A stretch of 64,000 nt of DNA. It comes from Paracoccus amoyensis (GTDB lineage Bacteria > Pseudomonadota > Alphaproteobacteria > Rhodobacterales > Rhodobacteraceae). A model generated the notes under the pieces. It saw only the letters and a list, made by a program, of their open reading frames with translations, was not told where the DNA came from and did no database searches. The stretch covers positions 558,001-622,000 of the forward strand of contig NZ_JACOQL010000001.1 in assembly GCF_014490725.1 (NCBI RefSeq), written 5' to 3'. The translations under genes were made by a program, and so were the position numbers. Shown here one piece after another: positions 47,151 through 55,876 of this stretch; within the stretch, counting starts at the first letter, position 1; each line of letters starts with the position of its first letter.

Positions 47151-49262
47151 GTGCGCGTTTGTCTGGCCTTGGCGTAGTTCTGTCGCAATGATGTCGCAAA
47201 TGCGCATGGATGCTGACCCTTCGGGGAATAATTCGTGGTCCTTGACGAACTGCGCCATCCGATCCGCCTTGGGGTGCTTTCGTGTTGACAGGATCGTATC
47301 CAAAGCACTTTCAAGCATGGTTTCGTCATCAACGACATAGCAGCAGTTTTCGATCAGCTGCCTGCCGAACGCGCCAATCCATTTCTCGTTATTCCAGACG
47401 TCATCCGTGCGACAGAAAATGATGGGCCTGTCCGTGATCGTGTATTCCGCGACCAGCGAACTGAAATCCGAAATCAGGACATCCGCCTGCATCAGGGCGG
47501 GAATATAGCTGACGCCTTCCTCTGCAGGATACAGCTTTGCCCCGGCAGCGCGGAATTGTTCCATCACGGCGTCATATTTCCGAAACGCCATGATTCCCAT
47601 GGCATTCGCCCTGAGACGCAACAGGGGATGGGGGCGCACATGCAGGGTGATGTCGGGCCGGGCGGCAACACGCAACATGGTTTGATAATAGCGCAGGAAG
47701 TTGGAGGTTTCAGTATCCCCCTTGGAATCGCCGGGAAGCTGCCAATGGGGCGTCCACATCACGTCCAATCTGGTCGCAAGGTCAGCGGCTTTTTCCTCGA
47801 ACGGGCGGTTGACCAGATGCCTGCGAAACTCATCAAGCTTGGTGTATCCCGTGACGCGGATGCGATCTTTTTGCAGGTGTCTGCCATAGGGTTCGACGCA
47901 AACAGGGCTTTCTGCGAAAACGAAGTCGCACAGTTTTACATGGTCGCCCGCGTAGACATGGTAGCTTTTGGTATCCAGCGACAGCAGCGGATAACCATAT
48001 GTCACATGGGCAACGCGACAATGTCGGGTTGCGAAATCGGCACGCAGATAAAATGGCAGTGGCGCGTTCAGGCTGTAGGGCGTGTGGAAAAAGACCAGAT
48101 CGGCATCAAGCTCATAGAAACTGGGGGCGAAATTCACATGCGCGCCCCCATCAATCACTTTGTAACCCGCGGCGGCGGGATATTTCGCGGCGAAAAAGGG
48201 ATAGGCGTCCGCTTGCGCCGTGCCGTCATAGCGTGAGCACAGGATCATCGGTTCAAACCGCGGATCGGTGTGCATCGTTTCAAACAAAGGCGTAAGGTTG
48301 TCGGTCTGCGTCACATGCGGGAAGTAGAAGACCACGCGGATCGCCTCATTGGGATTGCGTAGCGGGCTGCGTCTTACGTCGCCCGACAAAATGGCTGACA
48401 AACGGGCATCCGACTGCGCCTTGTCAAAATGCCGAAGCTGCCCTTGATGCCTGGTGTTGGTATAACCCTTTTCCCACGCTGTTTTTCCCAGATTTATCCG
48501 ATCTCGCAACGGCACCTTTGAGCCCTGTTTCTGGACCGCATCCAGGTCCCGTTCCAACGGATTTTTCGTCCGATTTTTCGATACTGCGGCGATCAAGCCT
48601 GCCCGGAAAAACCGTCCCAACTTCGTGAGGGTTCCGGAAAGATGATCAAGGTTTTTGGGCAAACGCGCTTTGGCGGCTTCTGCGTTTGTGGGTTCAGGCG
48701 CCTCGATAATCCGGGATGGTTGCTTCTGGATGACGATGTCGTTGGGGGCGTGCTTGACGGCAGCCTCATGTCTGGCGCGTGCCTCGGGCCGGCGTTGCTG
48801 ACGAATGGCGATCTCGGCATGGTGCGACAACAGCGCGGCAGAATCCGGAAACCGCACCAAGCCCTCGGCACAGACAGAAGCAGCCTGGTCCAGCTCATTC
48901 AAGGCCAGATAGGCCTGTGCCGCACGAAGATAACCCTTTGGCCTGTCGGGCGCGATTTGGCGCAGATCCTGCCAATGACCAAGTGCTTTTCGCCATTTCT
49001 TGCGATCCATGGCCGTATCGCCAAGGATGATATGATGCAGGGGGCGTGATCCCAGGGTCGATATGGCCGTCTGAATCACCGCATCAGATTCATCGAAGCG
49101 GCCAAGATTGCGCAGGGCAACGGCCGCCTTGTTGAAGCAGTCAGGATAAGCCGGATCAATCTCTGACACCTTTTGCCACAGTCGGGCGGCCTCCAGCCAG
49201 TTCTCGCTGATTGACGCCGCTTGAGCGTCGGCGGCCAGGGTTGTCAAAGTCTGTGAGTTCAT
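47145..49262 (-). CDS. TPR-containing CDP-glycerol glycerophosphotransferase family protein
   Basis: The 705-residue protein joins an N-terminal TPR-like helical repeat region (about 1-175) and a charged linker to a CDP-glycerol:poly(glycerophosphate) glycerophosphotransferase domain (about 310-690, TagB/TagF type). The latter shows VVFYFPHVTQTDN, LDVMWTPHWQLPG, the TLHVRPHPLLRL histidine motif and ADVLISDFSSLVAEYTITDRPI. Gram-positive relatives build teichoic acids from CDP-glycerol. I start at MNSQTLTT (49262); the frame stays open to 49430. A TagD homologue nearby can supply CDP-glycerol, so polymerisation of glycerol phosphate on a surface glycan is likely. Confidence 0.85.
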   Translation of the reverse strand: MNSQTLTTLAADAQAASISENWLEAARLWQKVSEIDPAYPDCFNKAAVALRNLGRFDESDAVIQTAISTLGSRPLHHIILGDTAMDRKKWRKALGHWQDLRQIAPDRPKGYLRAAQAYLALNELDQAASVCAEGLVRFPDSAALLSHHAEIAIRQQRRPEARARHEAAVKHAPNDIVIQKQPSRIIEAPEPTNAEAAKARLPKNLDHLSGTLTKLGRFFRAGLIAAVSKNRTKNPLERDLDAVQKQGSKVPLRDRINLGKTAWEKGYTNTRHQGQLRHFDKAQSDARLSAILSGDVRRSPLRNPNEAIRVVFYFPHVTQTDNLTPLFETMHTDPRFEPMILCSRYDGTAQADAYPFFAAKYPAAAGYKVIDGGAHVNFAPSFYELDADLVFFHTPYSLNAPLPFYLRADFATRHCRVAHVTYGYPLLSLDTKSYHVYAGDHVKLCDFVFAESPVCVEPYGRHLQKDRIRVTGYTKLDEFRRHLVNRPFEEKAADLATRLDVMWTPHWQLPGDSKGDTETSNFLRYYQTMLRVAARPDITLHVRPHPLLRLRANAMGIMAFRKYDAVMEQFRAAGAKLYPAEEGVSYIPALMQADVLISDFSSLVAEYTITDRPIIFCRTDDVWNNEKWIGAFGRQLIENCCYVVDDETMLESALDTILSTRKHPKADRMAQFVKDHELFPEGSASMRICDIIATELRQGQTNAHG

Positions 49263-49407
49263 GAAATGTAGATGTCCTGTAGGGCTGACGCGAAAAGTCT
49301 TGGTGATCGCATCTGTCATGCAGATGTCACTATAATGACATAATCGAGGGCAGTCCAAGAGACTGCCACTCGGGGGGACGGCGTCCGTCAGCAGCAAGGC
49401 GAAGAAC

Positions 49408-50388
49408 ATGCAACGGAGCAGAACGGCCATCCTGCACCTTGGAACCTACAAGACAGGCTCCAGTTCGATTCAGAACCTGCTGTATCTGAACCGAACGCAG
49501 CTTGCAGAAAAAGGCGTCCTTTATCCCGAAGCGGGGATCGTCAAGGAAGAGGAAGTTGGTTTCCGGCACCGTCGGCTGATTGTTCCCGTGATGAAAGGGA
49601 ACACGTCGTCCTATGTCGTCGAGCCCCTGCAAAAAGAGCTGAAAGAATCACCAGAGACGGACGTGATCCTGTCAAACGAATCCTGGTCCAACCCGCTTCA
49701 TCTGCCCATGCTTGGCGGATTTGTTGCAGAGTTGAGGGATCTGGGCTTTGACAAGATCACGGGAATCCTGTTTTTGCGCAGGCTGATCGATTACAAAATC
49801 AGCCACTATCGTGAATTTACGTTCCGGCGCGGCAATCATCTGCCTTTTGACGCCTACCTCCTTCGTCCGCCCGGCATGTTCGACTATCTGTTTCTGGTCA
49901 GAAGCCTAAGATCAATTTTCGGCCCGCAGCTTCGGGCTTTGAATTACGCATTGGTCCAGGATTCTGTCGCCAGCTTCTTTGACGCTGCCGATATGGCGCA
50001 TCATCTTTCCGGGCTGGATCCGACGGGAAAAGCCAACACGAAGTCCATCAAAGCATTGGGGATCGAGGTTCTGCGGCACGCCAACAAGGCCCGACTGTCC
50101 GAACAGGATCGCTTCGACTTCCTGTCCGATTTCGAAACCCGGCATCCAGAGTTGTTCCAGCAGAACTGGACGGAACGAAGCGGATCGGACACGCCCGTTT
50201 ATGGTCTGTCCTATCACAACGAACTGGCGTCCGCGCTGCAATGGCCCGATGAACAGATCGAACTGCTTCTAAAAGACCGGCAGATCGAGGGGCGCTATGT
50301 GGGTGAAGCAGAAGACCTTATTCTTCAGGCTCTTCAGGAATGGGCGAAGCGGAAGGCCACTTCACCGCAAGAAATTCCGGGGCATTGA
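49408..50388 (+). CDS. Sulfotransferase-like protein
   Basis: The 326-residue protein begins with a 5'-phosphosulfate-binding loop, LHLGTYKTGSSSIQN (residues 9-23), typical of PAPS-dependent sulfotransferases, followed by ILSNESWS and a poorly conserved remainder. The second PAPS motif is likely within TGILFLRRLIDYKISHYREF (R/S contacts). It lies between the glycerophosphotransferase (divergent) and tagD (convergent, 10-nt gap), so a surface polysaccharide is the probable acceptor. No strong Shine-Dalgarno precedes ATG 49408. Confidence 0.75.
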   Translation: MQRSRTAILHLGTYKTGSSSIQNLLYLNRTQLAEKGVLYPEAGIVKEEEVGFRHRRLIVPVMKGNTSSYVVEPLQKELKESPETDVILSNESWSNPLHLPMLGGFVAELRDLGFDKITGILFLRRLIDYKISHYREFTFRRGNHLPFDAYLLRPPGMFDYLFLVRSLRSIFGPQLRALNYALVQDSVASFFDAADMAHHLSGLDPTGKANTKSIKALGIEVLRHANKARLSEQDRFDFLSDFETRHPELFQQNWTERSGSDTPVYGLSYHNELASALQWPDEQIELLLKDRQIEGRYVGEAEDLILQALQEWAKRKATSPQEIPGH

Positions 50389-50398
50389 AACGCCAGGG

Positions 50399-50788
50399 TC
50401 AGGCGGTCCTCATCATTCCGCGAATGGACGTGCTTGAAATCAAAGGCGTGCGCGGCAGATAGACCACCTCGCACTGATCCTTGAGAAAGTCGAACTTGCC
50501 TTTCCAATCGTCGCCAATGGCAAACACGTCGACATGATAGTTGTCCACGTCGCGCACTTTCTGTTCCCATTCCTGTTCCGGAATGACGAGATCGACAAAG
50601 CGAATTGCTTCCAGATCCTCTTTGCGCTCTTCAAAACTAAAGGCTGCGCGCTTGCCCTTGAGCAGATTGAACTCATCCGTCGAAAGCGCAACAATCAAAT
50701 AATCGCCAAGCGACTTGGCGCGACGCAGCAAGCGGATATGGCCGTGATGCATCGTGTCAAATGTTCCGTAGGTGATAACGCGTCTCAT
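50399..50788 (-). CDS. tagD: Glycerol-3-phosphate cytidylyltransferase (TagD-like)
   Basis: TagD makes CDP-glycerol from CTP and sn-glycerol 3-phosphate. The 129-residue protein is a complete single-domain enzyme: YGTFDTMHHGHIRLL with the HxGH nucleotide motif, ALSTDEFNLLKGK, and the closing RTPLISSTSIR with the RTxxISSS/T motif. It matches Gram-positive TagD in length and motifs. It should feed the nearby glycerophosphotransferase. A related activity (ethanolamine-phosphate or tartrate-type cytidylylation) cannot be excluded. Confidence 0.9.
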   Translation of the reverse strand: MRRVITYGTFDTMHHGHIRLLRRAKSLGDYLIVALSTDEFNLLKGKRAAFSFEERKEDLEAIRFVDLVIPEQEWEQKVRDVDNYHVDVFAIGDDWKGKFDFLKDQCEVVYLPRTPLISSTSIRGMMRTA

Positions 50789-51084
50789 CAGCGCTCCTGA
50801 CCTAATCTGATTTTGGTAGCTGTCATGAAATCGTCATATACATCAATATCACATGCGTTTTCAGGATCTATGATCACGAAACTTTCAGAATTGTGCTTTT
50901 TAAGATATCAGGGCTGTCACGGCGTTGTCACCAACAAGCTTCAAAGGGCTTGGCCGCGCAATGACGCATCTACAAATAAGCATGTAAGTTTGGCTTGATT
51001 CGAGATGTTGATCGGACTGTTGTCATGCTCAATCCGGCTGTTGCGCGCGGATGCCCATCCAATCAATAGGATTTTCTGGATTTT
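50789..51084. other. 296-nt AT-rich intergenic region upstream of tagD
   Basis: It holds no supported gene. It is AT-rich relative to its surroundings, fits a promoter/5' region for tagD (minus strand), and includes the direct repeat TGTCAC-GGCGT-TGTCAC near 50915-50931. The left part of the tRNA 3' flank is also here. Confidence 0.45.
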
Positions 51085-51160
51085 TGGTAGGCCCGGAGGG
51101 ACTCGAACCCCCAACCAAGGCGTTATGAGCGCCCTGCTCTAACCATTGAGCTACAGGCCC
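51085..51160 (-). tRNA. tRNA with anticodon CAU, probably tRNA-Ile2
   Basis: The 76-nt minus-strand sequence folds as a complete cloverleaf with an encoded CCA end: acceptor GGGCCTG/CGGGCCT, D-stem GCTC/GAGC, anticodon arm GGGCG-CTCATAA-CGCCT and T-arm GGGGG-TTCGAGT-CCCTC. The anticodon is CAU. The D-loop/anticodon-stem features (AATGGTTAGAGCAGGGCG) resemble the lysidine-modified isoleucine tRNA of E. coli more than elongator tRNA-Met, but the two cannot be separated with certainty by eye. Confidence 0.93.
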
Positions 51161-51176
51161 GTCAACAGTCCGGACC

Positions 51177-51205
51177 TGACTAGTCAGCCTGATCGTCACG
51201 GTCAA
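51177..51205 (-). promoter_or_regulatory. Sigma-70-like promoter of the CAU tRNA
   Basis: On the minus strand TTGACC (51200-51205) and TAGTCA (51177-51182) are spaced by exactly 17 nt. Transcription would begin a few bases before the mature 5' end at 51160. Confidence 0.5.
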
Positions 51206-51401
51206 GCACAACCGGCAGGATTATCCTGCGCCCATAAATCCCGACACGGCATTTGGTTTCCACGAGCGGGGACGCAGACACTGGACAGATTTACGACCAC
51301 GGGAAAACCACGGAAGCCGTTGCACAAATAGGCCCATCGCATGATTGCCAGCAAGCAGGGCTTGGGGTATCGGGTGCCAAACGCACGAAAAGGGGATGCC
51401 G

Positions 51402-52448
51402 ATGGCCGAGCGCAAGAACGGTCTGTCTTATGCCGAGGCAGGTGTTGATATTGATGCTGGCAATGCGCTGGTGGAACGGATCAAACCAGCGGCGGCGGCC
51501 ACAAAGCGCCCCGGCGTGATGGACGCATTGGGCGGGTTTGGCGCTTTGTTCGATCCCAAGGCCGCAGGTTATGACGACCCGGTTCTGGTTGCGGCCACCG
51601 ACGGCGTTGGCACCAAGCTGCGCATCGCGATTGATACCGGTCATCTGGACGGAATAGGGCAGGATCTGGTTGCCATGTGCGTCAATGATCTGGTCTGTCA
51701 GGGGGCCGAACCGCTGTTTTTCCTGGATTATTTCGCGACCGGCAAGCTGTCGGTTGACGAAGGTGCACGGGTCGTCGAAAGCATCGCACGCGGCTGCAAG
51801 GATGCAGGTTGTGCGCTGATCGGCGGTGAAACGGCGGAAATGCCGGGCATGTATCACGATGGCGACTTCGATCTTGCAGGTTTCGCAGTTGGCGCGATGC
51901 AGCGCGGTGCAGCGCTTCCAGCGGGCGTGGCAGAGGGCGATGTTCTGCTGGGCCTTGCTTCGGATGGCGTGCATTCCAACGGTTACTCGTTGGTGCGCAA
52001 GGTTGCTGAACACGCGGGTCTTGCCTGGGATAGCGCTGCCCCCTTTGATCAGGCGGCCTTGGGCGAGGCATTGCTGATCCCGACACGGCTTTATGTAAAA
52101 CCCGCACTGGCCGCCATCCGTGCGGGCGGGGTCCACGCGCTGGCCCATATCACTGGCGGTGGCATCACCGAAAATCTGCCGCGTGTGCTGCCCAGGGATC
52201 TGGGCGCCGACATCGATTTGACCGCGTGGAACCTGCCGCCGGTCTTTCGTTGGCTGGCCGACGCGGGCGGCATTGAAACCTCTGAAATGCTGAAGACCTT
52301 CAACAGCGGCATCGGAATGATTCTTGTGGTTGCCGCTGATCGGGCAGATGCGCTGACCGCACAATTGCAGGCAGACGGTGAAACCGTCGCACGTCTGGGC
52401 ACGGTAACTGCCGGGCAGGGCGTGCGGTACAACGGGACGCTTGCGTGA
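51402..52448 (+). CDS. purM: Phosphoribosylformylglycinamidine cyclo-ligase
   Basis: PurM (AIR synthetase) closes the imidazole ring in purine synthesis. The 348-residue protein shows [40 protein letters not shown] and THITGGGI-like [22 protein letters not shown] fits ATG 51402 better than ATG 51396. It overlaps purN by 4 nt (GTGA). Confidence 0.96.
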   Translation: MAERKNGLSYAEAGVDIDAGNALVERIKPAAAATKRPGVMDALGGFGALFDPKAAGYDDPVLVAATDGVGTKLRIAIDTGHLDGIGQDLVAMCVNDLVCQGAEPLFFLDYFATGKLSVDEGARVVESIARGCKDAGCALIGGETAEMPGMYHDGDFDLAGFAVGAMQRGAALPAGVAEGDVLLGLASDGVHSNGYSLVRKVAEHAGLAWDSAAPFDQAALGEALLIPTRLYVKPALAAIRAGGVHALAHITGGGITENLPRVLPRDLGADIDLTAWNLPPVFRWLADAGGIETSEMLKTFNSGIGMILVVAADRADALTAQLQADGETVARLGTVTAGQGVRYNGTLA

Positions 52449-53032
52449 AACGTGTTGCCATTCTGATTTCCGGCGGCGGCTCTAACATGCTGCGGCTGGT
52501 CGAGGATATGACTGGCGATCATCCCTGCCGTCCGGTTCTGGTGGCGTCGAACGATCCGGCAGCGGGGGGCTTGGCAAAGGCCAGCCAAATGGGCGTGCCC
52601 ATCGCCGCTGTCGATCATCGCCATTTTCGCGGCGACCGCGCAGGATTTGAAGCCGCGTTGTTGGAGCCGCTGCTGCAGGCCGCGCCGGACATTATCTGTC
52701 TGGCTGGTTTCATGCGCATCCTGACACCTGATTTCGTGCAGCGGTTTCAGGGACGGATGCTGAACATACACCCGTCGCTTTTGCCGAAGTATCCGGGCCT
52801 GCATACCCATGCCCGCGCGATCGAGGCAGGCGACGCCGAGGCCGGGGCGACCGTTCATCTGGTGACCCCTGATCTGGATGCCGGACCAATCCTTGGGCAG
52901 ACGCGCGTGCCGGTCTTGGCGGGCGACACCCCAGACACGTTGGCCGCACGGGTGCTGGTCCGCGAACATCAGCTGTATCCGGCGGCGTTGCGGCGCTTTG
53001 CCGCGGGCGATCATACGCCGCTTTATCTTTAG
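52445..53032 (+). CDS. purN: Phosphoribosylglycinamide formyltransferase
   Basis: PurN formylates GAR with 10-formyl-THF. The 195-residue protein has [10 protein letters not shown], the catalytic [17 protein letters not shown] and [19 protein letters not shown] start within the purM stop. No terminator is evident in the roughly 250-nt gap to thiE. Confidence 0.96.
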   Translation: MKRVAILISGGGSNMLRLVEDMTGDHPCRPVLVASNDPAAGGLAKASQMGVPIAAVDHRHFRGDRAGFEAALLEPLLQAAPDIICLAGFMRILTPDFVQRFQGRMLNIHPSLLPKYPGLHTHARAIEAGDAEAGATVHLVTPDLDAGPILGQTRVPVLAGDTPDTLAARVLVREHQLYPAALRRFAAGDHTPLYL

Positions 53033-53284
53033 GACGCGTGCCGCGCCGTCTGGATGCGCACCATGCCGCGTGAAACCTTGCGGATGTCGAAGGGATCAGT
53101 TGCCCGAACCATCAGGTGCAGGGCAGTCCTAAGGGCCGCGAGGGTCAATTCATGCTTTTCTGCGCCGCCGGGCACTTGCCTTGGCGCAAGGCGCGGAAAA
53201 GTCGGTTTGCAGCGGCGTATCCATGACCGTCGGGCTTGTTTCACCCGGTGTAAGGCCGCGCTTATGCAAATAAAGGCAGGAAGT

Positions 53285-53887
53285 TCAGCCCCAGAGGCCC
53301 TTCAGCGTCGCTGCCGGATCATCGCTGGTCCAAATTTCAGGGCCGATGGCGATAAAATCCGTAATCGGCGATAATTGCTGAATCAGATCGCGGGTGACCG
53401 CGCCTTCTGCAACAATCGGCACTTCGATCATTTCCGACCACCATTGAAACAGATCCAGCGGTGCCGGCTCACCGCGGCCAAGCGCGGTGTCCCCCACGGG
53501 ACCAAAGCTGACATAATCGGCACCCGCTTCGGCGGCGTTCATCCCATCGTGACGCGATGCCGCGCAGAACGCACCGACGATGGCATCCGTGCCCAGTTCT
53601 TTGCGCGCCTCGCGGACGCCGCGCGTGCCATCGGTCAGGTGAACCCCGTCCAGGCCGTGTCGCTGCGCCAGCCGCACATGATCGTCAATCACCACCGCCA
53701 CATCACGCTGATGCGCTATTTCCCGGGCCAGATCGGCCAGCCGACCCAGCTCGTCTTCTTCGGCACCGCCGCGAATCCGCAGACAGGCGACCGGAAAGCG
53801 GTCCATCACATCGGACAAAAGCGGCGCAAGGGTCGACGCTTGTGCACCGGCAGGGGTCATCAGGTATAGTTGCGGCGCATCGGTCAT
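53285..53887 (-). CDS. thiE: Thiamine phosphate synthase family protein
   Basis: ThiE couples the thiazole and pyrimidine phosphates of thiamine. The 200-residue TIM-barrel protein has LRIRGGAEEDEL, VVIDDHVRLAQRHGLDGVHLTDG (read in part), VGAFCAASRHDGMNAAEAGADYVSFGPV and IVAEGAVTRDL. Relative to classical ThiE (e.g. G-x-H-L/V-G-Q) the pyrimidine-site residues are less canonical, so a TenI-like role is possible. No TPP riboswitch precedes it. ATG 53887 has GGAGAG upstream; ATG 53899 is an alternative. Confidence 0.8.
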   Translation of the reverse strand: MTDAPQLYLMTPAGAQASTLAPLLSDVMDRFPVACLRIRGGAEEDELGRLADLAREIAHQRDVAVVIDDHVRLAQRHGLDGVHLTDGTRGVREARKELGTDAIVGAFCAASRHDGMNAAEAGADYVSFGPVGDTALGRGEPAPLDLFQWWSEMIEVPIVAEGAVTRDLIQQLSPITDFIAIGPEIWTSDDPAATLKGLWG

Positions 53888-53957
53888 CTGGCTCTCCATC
53901 TTTCTTTAGCAAATAGCGCAGCTTGCCGCCCGCTGCCAGACGGACTATGCGACGGGG

Positions 53958-54689
53958 ATGGAACAATTGCCCATGAAACCCGTCATTATTCTGGTTCGCC
54001 CGCAAATGGGTGAAAATATTGGTGCCGCAGCGCGTGCGATGCTGAATTTCGGTTTGACCGAGATGCGGCTGGTCGCGCCACGCGATGGCTGGCCGAACCC
54101 CAAGGCCGTCGCGATGGCGTCGGGCGCTGCAGGCAAGGTGCTGGATCACGCCCGCGTCTATCCAACCCTGGCCGAGGCGATGGAGGGCATCGACTATGCC
54201 TTCGCGACGACCGCGCGGGGCAGGGAACTGACCAAGCCGGTCTTTACCCCGGCCACGGCGATGGAAAAAGCCCGCAGCCATGATGGCCGCTGTGCGATCC
54301 TTTTTGGCCCCGAACGCGCGGGTCTGGAAAACGAAGATGTCGCGCGCGCCAATGCCATCGTGACAGTGCCGGTCAATCCTGACTTCCCGTCGCTTAATCT
54401 GGCGCAGGCAGTGTTGTTGATGGGCTATGAATATGGCCGCGATACGTTGCCGCCCGAACCCTCGCCGCACCATAAACGGGCCGAATCCGAGGTTCTGGCC
54501 GATCGGATCGAGATCGAAAAGCTGGGCGACCACTATGAAGAGCGCCTTGAAGGCGCTGGCTTTTTCTTCCCCGAGGAAAAAGCGGCGAATATGAAGCTGA
54601 ATTTGCGCAACATGTGGGCGCGTCTTGCGTTGACCCGAAGTGATGTGCGGATGCTGCATGGCATCCTGCGGCAATTGACCCGCCGTTAA
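53958..54689 (+). CDS. trmJ: tRNA (cytidine/uridine-32-2'-O)-methyltransferase TrmJ-like
   Basis: The 243-residue SPOUT-family enzyme shows VRPQMGENIGAAARAMLNFG, FATTARGRELTKPV, CAILFGPERAGLENEDV and PSLNLAQAVLLMGYE, the knot motifs of TrmJ, followed by a C-terminal helical domain. It should 2'-O-methylate position 32 of some tRNAs. The start is ATG 53958 or ATG 53973. Confidence 0.88.
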   Translation: MEQLPMKPVIILVRPQMGENIGAAARAMLNFGLTEMRLVAPRDGWPNPKAVAMASGAAGKVLDHARVYPTLAEAMEGIDYAFATTARGRELTKPVFTPATAMEKARSHDGRCAILFGPERAGLENEDVARANAIVTVPVNPDFPSLNLAQAVLLMGYEYGRDTLPPEPSPHHKRAESEVLADRIEIEKLGDHYEERLEGAGFFFPEEKAANMKLNLRNMWARLALTRSDVRMLHGILRQLTRR

Positions 54690-54727
54690 GCCCAACCTAC
54701 TGTCCGCCCGTTCTGAAGGAGCAAGCG

Positions 54728-55876
54728 ATGGCCAAACGCCCCGTATTCGAAGAGGTTTCGGATCCGACCGCCAGCAGTCGCCCCGTTGCCACAACAGGCA
54801 TGATCGACGCCGCACCCAAGGGCGCACGTCGCGCGATCCGCATCTGGCTGATCATCCTGTTCGTGATGGTGACGGCCATGATTGCGCTTGGCGGTGCAAC
54901 GCGTCTGACTGATTCCGGCTTGTCGATTGTGGAATGGGCGCCTGTCACGGGCACGCTGCCCCCTATGACCCAGGCGGATTGGCAGGCTGAATTCCAAGCC
55001 TATCAGCAAATTCCACAATACCAGCAGCTTAATCCGAACATGGATCTGACCGGTTTCAAACAGATTTACTGGTGGGAATGGTCGCACCGTCTTCTGGGCC
55101 GGATGGTCGGGCTGGTCTGGGCGATTGGCTTCTTTGGCTTCCTGCTGACCAAGCGTATCCCGACGGGCTGGACCCCGCGGCTGCTGGGCGTTGGCGTGCT
55201 GGGCGGCCTGCAGGGGGCAATCGGCTGGTGGATGGTCAGTTCGGGTCTGGTCGAAGGGATGACCAGCGTGGCGTCCTATCGTTTGGCGATCCATCTGGGG
55301 CTGGCCTTTGTCATTCTGGGTTTGATCGCGTGGTATGTCCTGCTGTTGGGACGGTCCGAGGCAGACACGGTTCGCGCCCGCCGCGCGGGCGAGCCAAAAC
55401 TGTTTTCCATGTCCACCGGTCTGATGCATCTTGCCTTTGTCCAGATCCTGATTGGTGCTTTGGTGGCTGGTATCGATGCCGGCCGCACCTATACCGGCTG
55501 GCCGACCATGGGGGGCGAATGGATACCCGCCGCCATCTGGGAACCCGCCCTTGGCTGGCGCAACCTGTTCGAGAACCCGGCTCTGGTGCAATTCGTCCAC
55601 CGCATGGCCGGTTATCTGTTGGCGATCTTTGCCGTCGTCGTCTGGATACGTGCCCGAAAATCGCCACATCCGGTGACACGGGGGGCGTTTACTGCCATGC
55701 TGGTGATGGTCGCGGTTCAGGTCGGTCTGGGCATCATGAACGTGCTGCACGCGTCACCGCTGCCATTGGCGTTGATCCACCAAATTGGTGCCATCGCCCT
55801 GTTCGTGCTGATTATCCGCGCCCGTTATAACGCCCGCTATCCCTATGCAACTTCGGTCAGGGGGACCATCCGATGA
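54728..55876 (+). CDS. ctaA: Heme A synthase (CtaA/COX15)
   Basis: CtaA oxidises heme O to heme A for cytochrome c oxidase. The 382-residue membrane protein has eight predicted helices and the heme-ligand histidines in WWEWSHRLLGRM, RLAIHLGLAF, FVHRMAGYLL and ALIHQIGAIALF, plus GGATRLTDSGLSIVEW. It is the alphaproteobacterial (type 2) form. AAGGAGC precedes the ATG. The stop overlaps the next gene (ATGA). Confidence 0.95.
   Translation: MAKRPVFEEVSDPTASSRPVATTGMIDAAPKGARRAIRIWLIILFVMVTAMIALGGATRLTDSGLSIVEWAPVTGTLPPMTQADWQAEFQAYQQIPQYQQLNPNMDLTGFKQIYWWEWSHRLLGRMVGLVWAIGFFGFLLTKRIPTGWTPRLLGVGVLGGLQGAIGWWMVSSGLVEGMTSVASYRLAIHLGLAFVILGLIAWYVLLLGRSEADTVRARRAGEPKLFSMSTGLMHLAFVQILIGALVAGIDAGRTYTGWPTMGGEWIPAAIWEPALGWRNLFENPALVQFVHRMAGYLLAIFAVVVWIRARKSPHPVTRGAFTAMLVMVAVQVGLGIMNVLHASPLPLALIHQIGAIALFVLIIRARYNARYPYATSVRGTIR

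Noticed and set aside
53029..53244. 71-codon minus-strand frame between purN and thiE
   Set aside because: Part of it looks protein-like (hydrophobic helix near its C-terminus), but there is no Shine-Dalgarno and no recognised family; the plus-strand frame 53054-53374 is even weaker. Left uncalled; homology search would decide.
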